A stretch of DNA of 64,000 nt. Source: Ahaetulla prasina. Its lineage: Eukaryota > Chordata > Lepidosauria > Squamata > Colubridae. The position numbers and the translations under genes were made by a program. Location of the stretch: NCBI RefSeq assembly GCF_028640845.1, contig NC_080542.1, forward strand, positions 129,106,580 through 129,170,579, given 5' to 3'. Below are positions 33,678 through 46,059 of the stretch, one piece after another. The notes beneath the pieces are model-generated. The model worked only from the letters and a program-made list of their open reading frames with translations, made no database searches and was not told where the DNA came from. Position 1 is the stretch's first letter, and each line of letters starts with the position of its first letter.

Positions 33678-34775
33678 TATAGTAACAGAATCAGTGTTCC
33701 AAAACTTATATCCAATTACATAAAAGTATTTCACTTTTGTTTTAAAAAGCTGTATTCAGCCATTTTTAATTACATCTCAGAGATGAATTAGATGGGTAAA
33801 CACTGCAGGAGAAAATTTGAAATTTTATTCAAGAAATAAAGAGCAATCAGAAATGAAGGCAAATGTAAGTGTTCCAGAATAATGTTGCAGGATATAATAT
33901 GAGTCAGTCACTCATGCTGTACCCTATCCTCAAGGAACTTCTCTTTAACGGAATGTGGAAGAGAAGTTCCCCAAGGAGGGTCTCCAGCACAAATTCAAAA
34001 ACTCTGTAGACTAAACCTCTGGTCCTGGTGGACCAGATTGGAGCCTAAAAAGAGTAATCAGTTCTGATTTATTTATAATATCTTCCCAGCTATAACTATT
34101 TCCTTTAACCTACCATGAAATTTTTTTTTCTGCTGGTACTAGCAATAAAGACTTCATTTACAGGGAAACTTAAATGAGCTCAAGGTTTCTTCATGCATTG
34201 CATTAAGTAAATAATTCAGAAAGAGAGATTGACAGATGTCAAATGCATTAATATTAAAAATTGGCAGCAGTTGCAATTTAAATGTTAACAAGGCATAAAA
34301 ACAAATGTGTTCCTAGATTTGCACATTATAGCCAACCATAAGGTAGTTTCTGGCTTAACATGTTATGTGAAGCCCATCATTGTAGTTTATGTAGTTTATT
34401 TTAAAAATAAACCCATTGTATACTGTAATTTGTGATCTAATCTGTTGGCCTTTTGCATAAATCTTGATCACAAGGCTGTAACATAATAACAGTGATCATT
34501 ATACTGTTTTTGATGAATATGGACATATTAATTTGTATGTAAACATGACCCATTCGATGCTAAATGGAGGTTTCTTTCTCTCAACTCTCTTGAGAACAGA
34601 GCAAATAATTTAGGGTTACCGTCAGACCCATCATCTTCACATTCTAGGACAAATTCAAATACATTCCCTCATGCCGAGTCCCATTAACCTTCTCACTGAG
34701 AAATTCCTGATAGGCTTTGAAAAATATCATAATATCTCCAATAAGGTTGAAGTATCCAGTTATATGTTTATAACT
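33023..34775. other. No recognised gene
   Basis: AT-rich; only the microsatellite at 33631-33680 stands out. Confidence 0.5.
33631..33680. repeat. (CT)n(GT)n microsatellite
   Basis: About 15 CT followed by 9 GT units. Confidence 0.95.
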
Positions 34776-34995
34776 GGTGGGCAGTGGTTAGAATTATAGT
34801 GTTGCAGGCTAATTGCAGGCTAATCCTGCTGACTGCTAGCAGTTTGATTCTCACTGGCTCATGGTTGACTCAGCCTTCCATCCTTTTGAGGTTGGTAAAA
34901 TGAGGACCCAGGTTGTTAGGCGCAATATACTGGCTCTGTAAAAATCGATTAGAGAATGCTATAAAGCACCATGAAGCAGTATATAAGTCTAAGTG

Positions 34996-36265
34996 GCACG
35001 ACAGTTACCCCAGTACCTGGATGAAACTGTCTATCTAGACCCACTCCAGTCCGGCTTTTGGCCCGGGTGCAGTACAGAGACGGCTTTGGTCGCATTGGTT
35101 GATGATCTCTGGAGGGCCAGGGACAAGGGTTACTCCTCTGCCCTGGTCCTATTAGACCTCTCAGCGGCTTTCAATACCATCAACCATGGTATCCTGCTGC
35201 GCGGTTGGGGAGTTTGGGAGTGGGGGGCACCATTTTGCGGTGGTTCTCCTCCTATCTCTCCGACCAGTTGCAGACGGTGTTGGCAGGGGGGCAGAAATCG
35301 ACCAGTAGGCGCCTCGTGTGGGGTGCCACAGGGGTCGGTCCTCTTGCCTCTCCTGTTCAACATCTATATGAAGCTGCTGGGTGAGATCATTAGTGGTTTT
35401 GGGGTGAGGTATCAGCTGTACGCTGATGATACTCAGCTGTACATCTCCACCCCTAACCACCCCAACGAAGCTGTCAAAGTGTTGTCCCGGTGCCTGGAAA
35501 CCGTGCGGGTCTGGATGGGGAGAAACAGGCTCAAGCTCAACCCCTCCAAGACGGAATGGCTGTGGATGCCAGCATCCCAGTACAGTCAGCTGCAGCCGCT
35601 GCTGACTGTTGGGGGCGAGTCACTAGCCCTAATGGAGAGGGTGCACAACTTAGGCATTCTCCTGGATGGGCGGTTGTCCTTTGAAGAACATCTGACGACT
35701 GTCTCCAGGAGAGCTTTTTATCAGGTATGCCTGATTCGCCAGTTGCGCCCCTTTCTAGACCGGGATTCCCTATGCACAGTCACTCATGCCCTCGTCACTT
35801 CTCGCCTGGACTACTGTAACACTCTCTACATGGGGCTCCCCTTGAAGAGAACTCGGAGGCTCCAGTTGGTCCAGAATGCGGCTGCGCGGGTGATAGAGAG
35901 AGCCACTCGTGGCTCCCATATAACACCTTTCCTGCGCAAGCTGCACTGGCTGCCTGTGGTCTTCCGGGTGCACTTCAAGGTGTTGGTTACCACCTTTAAG
36001 GCGCTCCATGGTTTAGGACCGGGCTATTTATGGGACCGCCTACTGCTACTGCATGCCTCCCACTGACCTGTGTGTTCTCATAGGGAGGGCCTCCTCAGGG
36101 TGCCGTCAGCCAAACAATGTCGGCTTGCGACCCCCAGGGGGAGAGCCTTCTCTGTGGGGGCACCCACCCTCTGGAATGAGCTTCCACCAGGACTTTGACA
36201 ACTTCCTGACCTCCAGACCTTCCACCGCGAGCTGAAGACGTATTTATTCTTCTGCGTAGGACTGG
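34996..36265 (+). pseudogene. L2-like reverse transcriptase fragment
   Basis: One frame from 34993 to 36066 covers the palm motif LDLSAAFNTINH, in which the catalytic Asp of motif A has become Asn, then [16 protein letters not shown], catalytic YADD near 35420 and the C-terminal CNTLYMGLPLK. A stop after PHASH-like LLHASH at 36064-36066 (TGA where relatives have CGA) ends it. The remaining C-terminus carries on in other frames to about 36265. A local frame wobble near 35205-35320 garbles the WFSSYLSDRSQ segment. Confidence 0.85.
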
Positions 36266-36484
36266 CATAAAATTATTATTATTGCTAATTTTAATGAGGT
36301 TTTTATGATTGTAAATGTATTTTAACTATTTTAATTATGGGCCAAATTGAATAAGCTTTTTATCATTGGTTTTAATTGTATTGTATTTATTTATTGTTGC
36401 TTTTATCTGGCTGTAAACCGCCCTGAGTCCTTCGGGAGAAGGGCGGTATAGAAATTAAATTAAAACTAAAAAAACCCCCAACAA
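34996..36484 (+). mobile_element. L2-like LINE, 5'-truncated, inside the SINE
   Basis: Starts in the RT fingers (ARQLPQYLDETVYLDPLQSGF) and runs to the 3' UTR with the hairpin 36417-36447. It is flanked by a 7-bp duplication ctaagtg. Confidence 0.9.
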
Positions 36485-36507
36485 CTAAGTGCTATTGCTA
36501 TTGCTAT

Positions 36508-37021
36508 CCAGTTGTAACTATATGGAAAAAGTTTAACTAGGAGATAGATTAAGGAATGTGAGCCTTAGATTTGTATAAAATGGTATAGGTGAGGATGGAG
36601 TTTGAAAATCTGCCAGTTGGAAGAGCTTCGTTTTAATAACAACCAGACCATAATGGTAAGGAATAACATGTGAACTGGCACTGGTTTGACCAAAACCATA
36701 TGAATTATTCGCAACAGATGGCATTAAAGATTGAATTTTGTGTATGTAACATATGAAAAATATTTCATGGGGATTTTGCCTGTTCCTCTATCTACTTATT
36801 CCTAGTCTACCATAGAAATTACATGTTTATATGATTAAGTTATTTCTCTTTAGAAGCAGAAAAATGATCCTTGTACCTACCATTAGATAAGAATGTATGC
36901 TGTGAAAAACATTTTGCCAACTCTCCCACAAAGGCAGGAAAGCCGTCTTATGTATTTGACAGTGGAAAAGTGCTTTAGAAACTTCCAGTACTGTAGTACT
37001 GTAGTAATCGTGGTGGATATG
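36508..37021. other. No recognised feature
   Basis: AT-rich sequence, nothing recognised. Confidence 0.5.
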
Positions 37022-37820
37022 AATACAGATAGTCCTTGCTTAATGACTGGTCGCTTAATGACTATTTGAAGTTACAAACATAGCCCCCCCAAATAACTAC
37101 CTTTGAACCAGTAACTGAGTTCCAGCAGCTGCGTGCACATACCCCATGGTTATATTACAACATTTTGGGCACTTGACAACCAGCTTACCTGTATGACTAG
37201 TTACAGTGTTCCCAGTCTTTTCTGCTGGTTTCTAACAAAAAAAGCCCATAATTTTGCTTTAAAAAAAATCATAAAATCAGGTATGGTTGCATGGATGTCT
37301 CGACTTATGGCTGTCATGATTTATGACAGTGATGGCAAACCTTTTCGGCACAGAGTGCCGAAAAGGGAGCGCATGTGTGCGCATGCGCTTCACCAAGTGC
37401 CAAAAAGGGAACACTTCACGCGTGTGCTTGTCAGGGATGCAGTCAGGAAGAGGAGCTACCCAGGAGGCATGCACGTGCTGGATAATAAGGTACTTCCGGT
37501 TTCTGGTGCATGCATGCGTGCCAGGAAGCAAGTCTTCTGGTTACTGCCACGGATGCACACATGCCAATTAGCTGGCTGGTGGAATGCTAATGCCAGAAAA
37601 CGGAAGACCAGCTCTTCCAGTTTCCGGCACTACCGCACAAAGTCCAGCTTTTCATCGCATGTGCATGTTCACCAAAAGCCCGGAAGAGGAATCGGCAATG
37701 CCACGTGTGCCAGGCGATATAGCTTCACGTGCCACTTTGGGCACACATGCCATAGGCTTGCCATCACGGATTTATGATGTAAACTCATGTAAGCTATGTA
37801 AATCAAAGGTTACCTATAGA
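37022..37820. repeat. MITE-like repeat, family A, split by a hAT-like element
   Basis: agatagtccttgcttaatgac at 37026 and the following ttgaagttac match family A. The host resumes after 37769. Confidence 0.5.
37327..37769. mobile_element. hAT-like MITE, 443 bp, perfect 8-bp duplication
   Basis: Ends cagtgatggcaaacctttt and aggcttgccatcacgg. The duplication atttatga is at 37319-37326 and 37770-37777. The interior has alternating GCATGC/TGCGCA-rich sequence. The frames through it are not conserved protein. It is related to the relic at 658. Confidence 0.85.
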
Positions 37821-38275
37821 AGGATGAAAACATCTGACAATCGTAAAGAGTTCCTGAATGGACTACTGCTAAATGAATAAATAAATAAATAAATACACAA
37901 AATGATAGTAGACGGAGTTAAAACAAGCTCTAATTAGGTCCCTAGGTAGAATGGGATAAAGAAGGATTTTATGTATGGCTTTACAGACATATAAATGGCT
38001 GTAAACTAAGACAATGGTTGTGATTAAGGTAGCTTTTGTCCAACAGAGCTTTGGTAGGAAATGAACTTTGAGGTTCTAGGAATCTCTCAATCAAGTTTTA
38101 AGAGGCACACTTAGCTTAAAACATTCAAAAGAGCAGCTAAGCTTAGCATGCTATAGTTATATTCATCTATGTGTCATTCTGTCTTCCTTTGATATTTAAT
38201 TGTTTATGAATATTTTAGCAAGGAAGTGCGCATAGTCAATAGGAAGATTTATGATGTTCTCCTTGTATAGCTTAT

Positions 38276-38276
38276 T

Positions 38277-38327
<51 letters not shown>

Positions 38328-38330
38328 TAT
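38276..38330. repeat. (TG)n(AG)n microsatellite
   Basis: Compound dinucleotide tract. Confidence 0.95.
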
Positions 38331-38501
38331 TGATTTTAGGCCTCTCTTCTAATTTTTCTCTTTCTTACATATATTTAAAAATTAGTAACCACTCCAAATA
38401 AATGAAAAGCAAATGTAGATACTACTTTCTAATCTAACGAAGTATGAATATTTCGGGAATGCTTATATGTTCTTGAGTTTGTAAATCAACATTTAAAGAA
38501 A

Positions 38502-38560
38502 TGGAGGGAGGGAGGGAGGGAGGGAAGGTGGGAGGGAGGGGGGGAGAGGGAGAGGGAATC
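38502..38560. repeat. (GGGA)n purine tract
   Basis: Polypurine repeat of ggga units with interruptions. Confidence 0.9.
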
Positions 38561-39669
38561 CTACTGAATTTAAACCTGGTCTCTCCAATTCTAGTCCTCT
38601 TTCCCCCCTCTCCCTCCCTCTCTTTTCTCTTCCTCCATCTCCCTCTCCTTACTGCTCATGGAGATTATAGTGGGGAAGAATGGAGGAGAGAGAATCCCAT
38701 CTTGACTTGCTAAATAAAAGGTGGACTATGGAACAAAAACAAACACACAAACAAACAAATATCAGTAATCAAGCCATATGGCTGTTTACATATCAGTAAA
38801 GAAAAATGGTAACTGAAACATGGTTTCAATTAAATTAAATGAAAGAATGGATGTAGTGGGGCAGCATCAAAACATGGTGAAATACTGTGAATAAATATAC
38901 ACGTAATGCAATCCATACTTTTATGTGGTTCTTCAAACAGTAAAATGCTCCTTCAAAAAAATAAATAAATGGTGATAAGGCCCTCATAAGTGTATAGTGT
39001 GACTTACTTTATAATTCCCAAACAATGGAGGAAGCTTTCTGGAAGAAAGGGTGGGACAGATATGCGTAATAGAGATATATACACCTTTTAGGTTCTAATG
39101 AAGAAATAACATGATATTGCATTTCTACAGAATTGTCCTTGTTACTTAACTCCTTAATTGACCAGCCCTCTGGACACAGGAAACACTCTGCAAAGATCAG
39201 AAGAAAGGGAGAAACAAAATAAAGAATTCTTCCCAATTCATTGAGCGTCATTCTTTTTTCTTCTTTCTTCTTTTTTTCTTTTTTTGAGAAAAATGGTGCT
39301 TTTCTTGCTCCTTGCTCAGGGTTACTTGCATAACTTGCAAGTTACTTGCCGGTGTGCAATTTACAATTCCAGGAAGATAGAGGCAAGGGAGCTTTAATGA
39401 ATATGACAACACGAAAGGTATACTTGCAACCACCTGCTATTCAGTCAGCTGTGTGAATGTCTGGTGTAAAGTTAGCTCCAGTGAGATTTCCTCTTTTATT
39501 GTCTCCTATATAAGACACTTCTCTGAATGGATTTTGAGCCTCATGTAGATCTGTCCAGCTGTGTACATTGTATTGAAACAAACAAATATTTTCCAACTAG
39601 GTATCTCTTCATCTCTTGGAATAATACTATAAAAGATATTAAAAATATCTTTTTTTGCATTTATATATA

Positions 39670-40760
39670 AAATTATATTTATTAAAAGTAATAAAAAATT
39701 TGCAAAGCAGATAGCAACAAAAAATGATAACAGCTAAGAGCAGGAAATCTGAAGAAAGAGACAGAGGGGTTAACTCTGGCTACAGAAGACCAAGGCTTAA
39801 GAACAAAAGCATACAAAGCCAGAATGGACAAAGCAGGAGTAGACAACAAATACCACTTCTGCAAAGAAACTGAAGAATCTGTGGATCACCTAGTTAAATG
39901 TTACAAGAAGATCACCCAGACTCCTTACAAACAACAGCATGACAAAGTAGCAACAATGGTATACGGAGATATCTGCAAGGAATGTTGCTTGCCTGCAAGG
40001 AAGAACTAGTGAGATCACAAAATAGACAAAGTAATAGAAAATGAAGACGCTAAAGGGCTGTGGAACTTTAGAATCCAAACAGTCAAGCACTTGTCAGAAA
40101 ATACCCCAGACTTAACAATCAATAAGACAAAATGTCTGAATAAACATTGTAATACTTGGAGAGAGCAGAATAGAGCTGGAGAAAAATAATAAAATACAAA
40201 GAACTGTAAATAGAAGTAGAATTGTGACAAAATGCAGCAATGTACCAATATTAATAAAAGGGACGTGGTGGCTCAGGGGCTAGGACGTTGAGCTTGTCGA
40301 TCGAAAGGTCGGCAGGTCAGCGGTTCAAATCCCTAGTGCTGCCATGTAACAGGGTGAGCTCCTGTTACTTGTCCCAGCTTCTGCCAACCAAGCAGTTTCG
40401 AAAGCACATAAAAATGCAAGTAGAAAAAATAGGGACTACCTTTGGTGGGAAGGTAACAGCATTCCGTGTGCCTTTGGCATTGAGTCATGCCAGCCACATG
40501 ATCACGGAGACGTCTTCGGACAGCACGGGCTCTTTGGCTTTGAAATGGAGATGAACACCGCCCCCTAGAGTCGAGAACGACTAGCACGTATGTGCGAGGG
40601 GAAACTTTACCTTTTTACCAATATTAATAAGTGCCTGGGATGCAATCTCAAAACTTCTAGAGCACCAGCATCGTTGGCATCGATGATCATTGGCATCGAC
40701 AAAATTGCAATGCAAAAGGCAGCTTTACTTAGAATGGATTACATCCTGCGACAATACCTT
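39670..40760 (+). pseudogene. Decayed non-LTR retrotransposon C-terminus, split by a Sauria SINE
   Basis: In the 39824 frame, CKETEESVDHLVKCYKKITQ resembles the CCHC-like region near the C-terminus of LINE proteins without APE endonuclease. It is followed by the block KGLWNFRIQTVKHLSENTPD (about 40051-40110), which is placed like the PD...D restriction-like endonuclease core. After the SINE, IDKIAMQKAALLRMDYILRQYL (about 40700-40760) matches the usual last helix. Frames are broken. R4/Dong or a related clade is likely but not certain. Confidence 0.45.
40258..40616 (+). mobile_element. Sauria-type SINE, full length, 14-bp duplication
   Basis: tRNA-like head ggtggctcaggggctagg with box B-like ggttcaaatcc, middle block cttctgccaacc, BovB-like 3' end gagtcgagaacgac and tail tttacctttttacc. 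The duplication accaatattaataa is perfect at 40244-40257 and 40617-40630. The most complete copy here. Confidence 0.95.
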
Positions 40761-41311
40761 TAACACCATCAAATAACAATATCAGCCCATCCCAGCACCT
40801 TGGAAAGCACTGGATAGGTGGCCTAAACATCCAGCTGACTCTGTGAACAACAAAAATAAAAATTTGCTTATATGCTTCCTGACTCTTGACGAATCTGGGT
40901 AGCTGCAAATTCCTGGTGGGGAGAGATTGCATTAAATCATATAAGAAAACCTGTAAAAGGAGACATTTCTGAATAGGATTTTCTTGGCATGATAAAGAAT
41001 AAAGACTATTAAATCACAAGATAAGGGGTGGCTCAGGAGTTTATGTTTTAAATTGAATAAGCTTTATTGTTCTTCTTAGGATTTGTCCTGTTTGGATTGC
41101 AGAAACTTCTTGTTTTCAAATAATGAGGCTATCAGTGAAATGAAGGTGCCGTAATCCAACATTTTAATCATACCACGCTGATCTTGTAAACTGAATGATG
41201 ATGAATAAAAACACAACCAGATCTTTTGTCTGACAAACTAAGTCCTTAAAGTCAAAGCAATGCTATGGTTACCCCATCAAAATGGTTTGTTGCAGATACT
41301 ATGCAGTGGCC
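40761..41311. other. No recognised feature
   Basis: AT-rich, nothing recognised. Confidence 0.5.
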
Positions 41312-42111
<800 letters not shown>

Positions 42112-42624
42112 TAAGAGAAGGGTCAGGACCTGGGGGTGGAGTCAAAAGAAGAATCAGCCTGACTTCCGGTTTGGCTCCGCTTCATGGAGAGTAGCTATGA
42201 TTTAGCTGCTAACTCCCTAGTCTGTAAAGCTGTCAGGACATTGTAAATCTGGGTCCGACAGCTTGGAATTCTTTCCTTGGGGCAAAGAAGGAAAGATGAG
42301 CAATTAGGTTGAGGTTGAGATGCCCTAATAAGCTTTTAAAGCTTGCGGGAAGTTCTCCTTCTATAACCTGATAAGCTCCTGGCTGGGTGAGGCATTTACC
42401 TTTATGGCAAACAAACGAAGCGTCCAATTTCCATGGCAGGAATTGATTTATGATGGATTGTAACATGGACGGAGCAGAAACTGGAGTTCTAGCACTTGTT
42501 TGTAAGAAGACTGAAAGCCCCTGAGGATTTATTTGCTGCGAAGATAGGAGAGAAGAAAGCAAATGGCGGTTTTGTGGAATGTGTGTACTGAAAACGAAAG
42601 TAGAAATGCTTACTAACGGCTAGT

Positions 42625-43036
42625 GTTGAAATAGAAGAAAGAAGATACATAGAAACATACTGACTAAACGGAAGACATGAGAATTTTATGATTTATATCT
42701 TTTCTTTTTCTTTGGGATTATAGTGATTTAGAAGAAAAGTTTTTTGAATTTTTTTTTCTCTTGGTCTGTTATTAAGTTATATTTTTTTAAAAAAATGGCT
42801 TTTAAGCAAATAGTGCCAAAAGTGTGTTGAAATAGAAGATATATAGGAAGATACTGACTAAATGGAAGAAATGAGAATCTTATGATTTATATTTTTTCTT
42901 CTTCTTTGGGATTATAGTGATTTAGAAGATAAGTTTTTTTTGAAACTTTCTTTTCTATTTTTTTTCTTTCTTTTTCTTGGTCTATTATTAAGCTATCTTT
43001 TTTTTTTTAATGGCTTTTAAGCAAATAGTGCCAAAA
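42625..43036 (+). repeat. Duplicated 5' UTR monomer with decoy start codon
   Basis: 42625-42824 is repeated, with small indels, at 42825-43036. Each copy ends in atggcttttaagcaaatagt. The first ATG (42795) reads ten codons and stops at 42825-42827. The second (43010) opens ORF1. Confidence 0.85.
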
Positions 43037-43990
43037 GTCATTAAAAACTTTGAAATTTCTTCAGCTCAGATTCAAAAATTCAAAGAAGAAATCAAAAAGG
43101 AAGTAAGAAATTCTTTACAGGAGTTTTTGGAGAGTCACTTTTTAGAAATAGATCAAAAATTTGACGAAATAGAGAAAGAGATGTTGGATTTCAAGGAAGT
43201 GGTGGAAGAGCAGAAGAGGGAAATGAAAATGGTAAAGGATGCAATTGCGCAAATATTAAGCTCTTGTATTCAGATGCAGGATGATCTTGCAGAAATTAAT
43301 AAAGCTAATTTAGAGTTGCAAAGGAAAATAGAAGAAATTCAAAAAAATCAAAACAATTGGAACTTAGATAACAAGATGGAAGATATAAAGGCAAAAGTAG
43401 ATAGGGCAGATGAAGAAAGAGTAATATTACAATATAGATTAATGGAATATGCTATAAGGGTGAGGGGGTTGAAACAAAATAGGAAGGAAAATTTAAAGGA
43501 GATTTTTACGTAAGCCTTTGCTCAGATAAAGGGTGTGGAGCCAGAAGATTTTGAGATTAATATTGAAAGAATTTATCGTGTTAATTCTTGGTGGGCAAGA
43601 CAAAATAGAGTACCGAGGGATGTGGTTATTTATTTTACAACTAAAAAGGTTAGGTATGAAATTTTGCAAGCCTTTTATAAAAATAAATTTCAGATATTGG
43701 GACAAGATATAAAAATGATGAAGGAAATTCCTCCTAAAATGTTAAGAAACAGAAGAGAATTTGCTTTTTTGGTGGATGAGTTTAAGAAATATCAGATATA
43801 TTTTAGATGGGAAGTCCCAATGGGTTTGTCAGTGAATTTTAGAGGTAGAAAGTATTTTCTTAATTCAGTTATGAAAGCGAGACATTTTTATATTAATGTT
43901 TTAAAGAGTGGGAATCCTTTGTTGTTAGATGCTAAGTTAACTGGTTTGGAAATGATGGAAAATAGAATGGGAGAGGGGAGGAATATTTAA
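43010..43990 (+). pseudogene. L1 ORF1-like protein with one premature stop
   Basis: ORF1p is the RNA-binding chaperone of L1 that trimerises through a coiled coil. Residues about 20-140 are a charged heptad-rich coiled coil (for example KFKEEIKKEVRNSLQEFLES). Next comes the RRM-like region with RVILQYRLMEYAIRVRGLKQ (about residues 144-163) and then the C-terminal domain with RVPRDVVIYF (about residue 203) and IPPKMLRNRREFAFLVDEF. A single TAA at 43511-43513 splits the frame between RKENLKEIFT and AFAQIKG; the relative at 57225-57887 has Glu there in EIFSEVFAEI. Both sides are in the same frame. The chosen ATG is the second of two duplicated starts, the only one that opens the long frame. Confidence 0.85.
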
Positions 43991-44244
43991 GATGTGAATA
44001 TGATGATTATGGTTAATTTTTGGAATTGATTTGTTTAGGATATAAATTATAGGATTTTTGTTATTTGCTATTTGTATGGTATAAATCTATGGGATGATAT
44101 TACTCAATTGTGAAGGATGGAAAGTGAAATTTATGAATTTAGATAATGTGGATGTAATGATTTTAACTGTTTACTGTTATATTGTGGATGTAGTTTAAAT
44201 GATTATTTGCTTGATATTTGATTGATGGAGTAGTATTGGAAGAT

Positions 44245-44602
44245 TGAATATTAAATCTTATGACAATTGAAGAAATATATAAATGATGAAAATTTGAATT
44301 TGAGAAGCTGGATTGTAATTTAAGAAATGGACTTATGAAATTTGAAGGAATATACAAGTGGGTGGGGGGAAAAAATTGAACTTTAGAAGATGGACTAATT
44401 TTTAAAATGGACTGTAAGAAGAATGGACATTAAATGTTATGGCAATTGAAGAAATATATAAGTGATAAAAATTTGAGTTCGAGAAGATGGACTGTAATTT
44501 GAGAAATGGACTTATGAAATTTGAAGGTATATACAAGTGGAAAAAAAATTGAATTTGAGAAGATGGATTAATTTTAAAAATGGACTGTAAGAAGAAGTAA
44601 TA
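44245..44602 (+). repeat. 178-bp tandem repeat, two copies, in the L1 derivative's 3' region
   Basis: attaaatcttatgacaattg at 44250 recurs as attaaatgttatggcaattg near 44425. The intervening gaagaaatatata and gaaatggacttatgaaattt phrases match in order. Confidence 0.85.
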
Positions 44603-44749
44603 TGTGAAGTTGGTATTGTTTCTTTTCTTTTCTTTTTTTTATTATTCTTTCCTATCTTTTTATTTTTATTGTGAGGGGCTCTATAGTTTTAAAATTTTTA
44701 AGGTGGGAGATCATGTATATTTAGTATACTTTAGCTTGTGATTGTTGGT

Positions 44750-44815
44750 CATAATACCGGTATTTGCTCTGGGAAGTCTGGGGGAAGGGGAGGAGGGGAA
44801 GGGGGAAATGATACA
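44750..44815 (+). other. G-rich tract in L1-derived 3' UTR
   Basis: tctgggaagtctgggggaagg and more G runs. The counterpart in the second L1 derivative is at about 56030-56085 on the minus strand. L1 3' UTRs typically carry a G-rich polypurine tract. Confidence 0.6.
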
Positions 44816-45232
44816 TGGATTGATTATTAATGTACAGTAATTTTTGAAGATATGAAATTAAAAAATTTAAAATGATATTGGGGATGCTCGACTGCCATTT
44901 CAGGAAGAAAAGGCGAGAGGAGTAGAAGGAGGGAAGAAAGTAGGTAGGAAAGTGTAGAGAAGGAGGAGGGGAATAAGAGGGTTAGATAGGGTGGAAGAAG
45001 GGAGGAGTGGAGAAGGAGGAGAGGAAGTAGTAAAGTGAAGGAAATGAAGGATGGGAAAGTAGTAGAGGGTAGAGAGGGAGATTGTGTAGTAAGGAAGTGG
45101 CAGTCGGGCAGGCCTGAATCAGTAATAAATAAAAATTAATGATTAATGATGGATAATAATTTGTACATAAATATGATGTTGAAAAATGGAAATAAAAAAT
45201 TATTTTTTTTAAAAAAAAAGAAGAATCAGCCT

Positions 45233-45417
45233 AGAATCTCTACATGGCCACAAATGGGCTAAGTCCAACCCCTCTTGATTTCCATTGACTTTTATCTAAC
45301 ATCAAGAGACTCAGCTATTGTGGCTTATTTACTACATTTCTATAGCTGCCCATCTTACAAGAAATGACTCTGGATAGTTTACAGCAAAAATATAAAATAT
45401 TTTTTTTATAATAATTA
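45233..45417. other. Short unassigned stretch
   Basis: Nothing recognised between the L1 derivative and the next SINE. Confidence 0.5.
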
Positions 45418-45666
45418 GGACCTCTGGTGGCTCAGCAGACTAAGTCTGTCTGTTATTAACACAAGTTAATAACTGCAAGTTCAAGTCCCACCAGGCCCAA
45501 GATTGACTCAGTTTTCCATCCTTTATAAGGTAGGTAAAATGAGGACCCAGATTGTTGGGGGCAATAAAAGTTGACTTTGTATATAATATACAAATGGATG
45601 AAGACTATTGCTTAACACTGTGTAAGCCGCCCTGAGTCTTCAGAGAAGGGCGGGATATAAATTCAA
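45418..45666 (+). mobile_element. tRNA-headed SINE with L2-like tail
   Basis: Head ggtggctcagcagactaag, body ttgactcagttttccatcc to tgaggacccagattgttgg, 3' end with the hairpin ccgccct and agggcgg (45627-45653) and gatataaattcaaa. The duplication ataatta is at 45411-45417 and 45667-45673. Confidence 0.85.
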
Positions 45667-45673
45667 ATAATTA

Positions 45674-46059
45674 ATATATATATATAAAAATAATGAGAAT
45701 GTAAAAAATAGTTATACTATTTTTTTTAAAAAAACCATTAAGACGGGTAGCACAGAAAAGAAGGCCCACAATTGTGGGACATAGCATGACTCTCATTGGG
45801 TATGATGGGACAGACAGATATAATCAGGGTCAGGTGGACTCTCAAATAACCTGAAGCCATGGGGTTTCAGTAGTCAAAGCAAGCACCTTAAGTTAGATCC
45901 TAAAAGATTGGCAACCACTGTACCTTGTGGAGCAGAGGTGAAACATGCTGCTTTGGAAGCACACATAATAAACTTCAGGGGAAGCCTCAATAAACTTCTG
46001 AATAAACTTCAGGGGCAGCCCCATATAGAGTTTATAAGCCATGGATTTCCGCAAAATAT
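45674..46059. other. No recognised feature
   Basis: Includes a local repeat of aataaacttcaggggaagcc / aataaacttcaggggcagcc near 45968-46022. No gene is recognised. A frame here reads on into the LTR by chance. Confidence 0.5.

Larger units (their letters stand above)
34776..36507 (+). mobile_element. tRNA-headed SINE split by an L2 insertion
   Basis: 34776-34995 and 36485-36507 form one SINE. The head is cagtggttagaattatagtg, the body is gttgactcagccttccatcc to tgaggaccca, and the tail phrase tatataagtctaagtg is followed by gctattgctattgct beyond the L2. The phrase ctaagtg is on both sides of the L2 (34989-34995 and 36485-36491). Confidence 0.8.
37821..39669. other. No recognised gene; simple repeats only
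   Basis: Contains (AAAT)n at 37873-37897, (TG)n(AG)n at 38276-38330, (GGGA)n at 38502-38560 and a TTC/TTTTTC tract at 39250-39287. Nothing else recognised. Confidence 0.6.
42161..45215 (+). mobile_element. L1-derived element with 5' UTR and ORF1 but no ORF2 (half-L1-like)
   Basis: The duplication aaaagaagaatcagcct is perfect at 42144-42160 and 45216-45232. The element starts gacttccggtttggctcc, which matches the 5' start of the minus-strand L1 derivative at 58529, so the 5' end appears complete. The order is 5' UTR (42161-43009, partly duplicated), ORF1 (43010-43990), a non-coding 3' region with a 178-bp tandem repeat, a G-rich segment, and an A tail. No APE or RT motif is visible in 43991-45215. 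Mobilisation would have depended on L1 ORF2 protein in trans. Confidence 0.85.

Noticed and set aside
40258..40350. tRNA-like sequence
   Set aside because: It is the head of a SINE, with a SINE body, tail and target duplication; not a functional tRNA gene. The same holds for 59846 and 45418.
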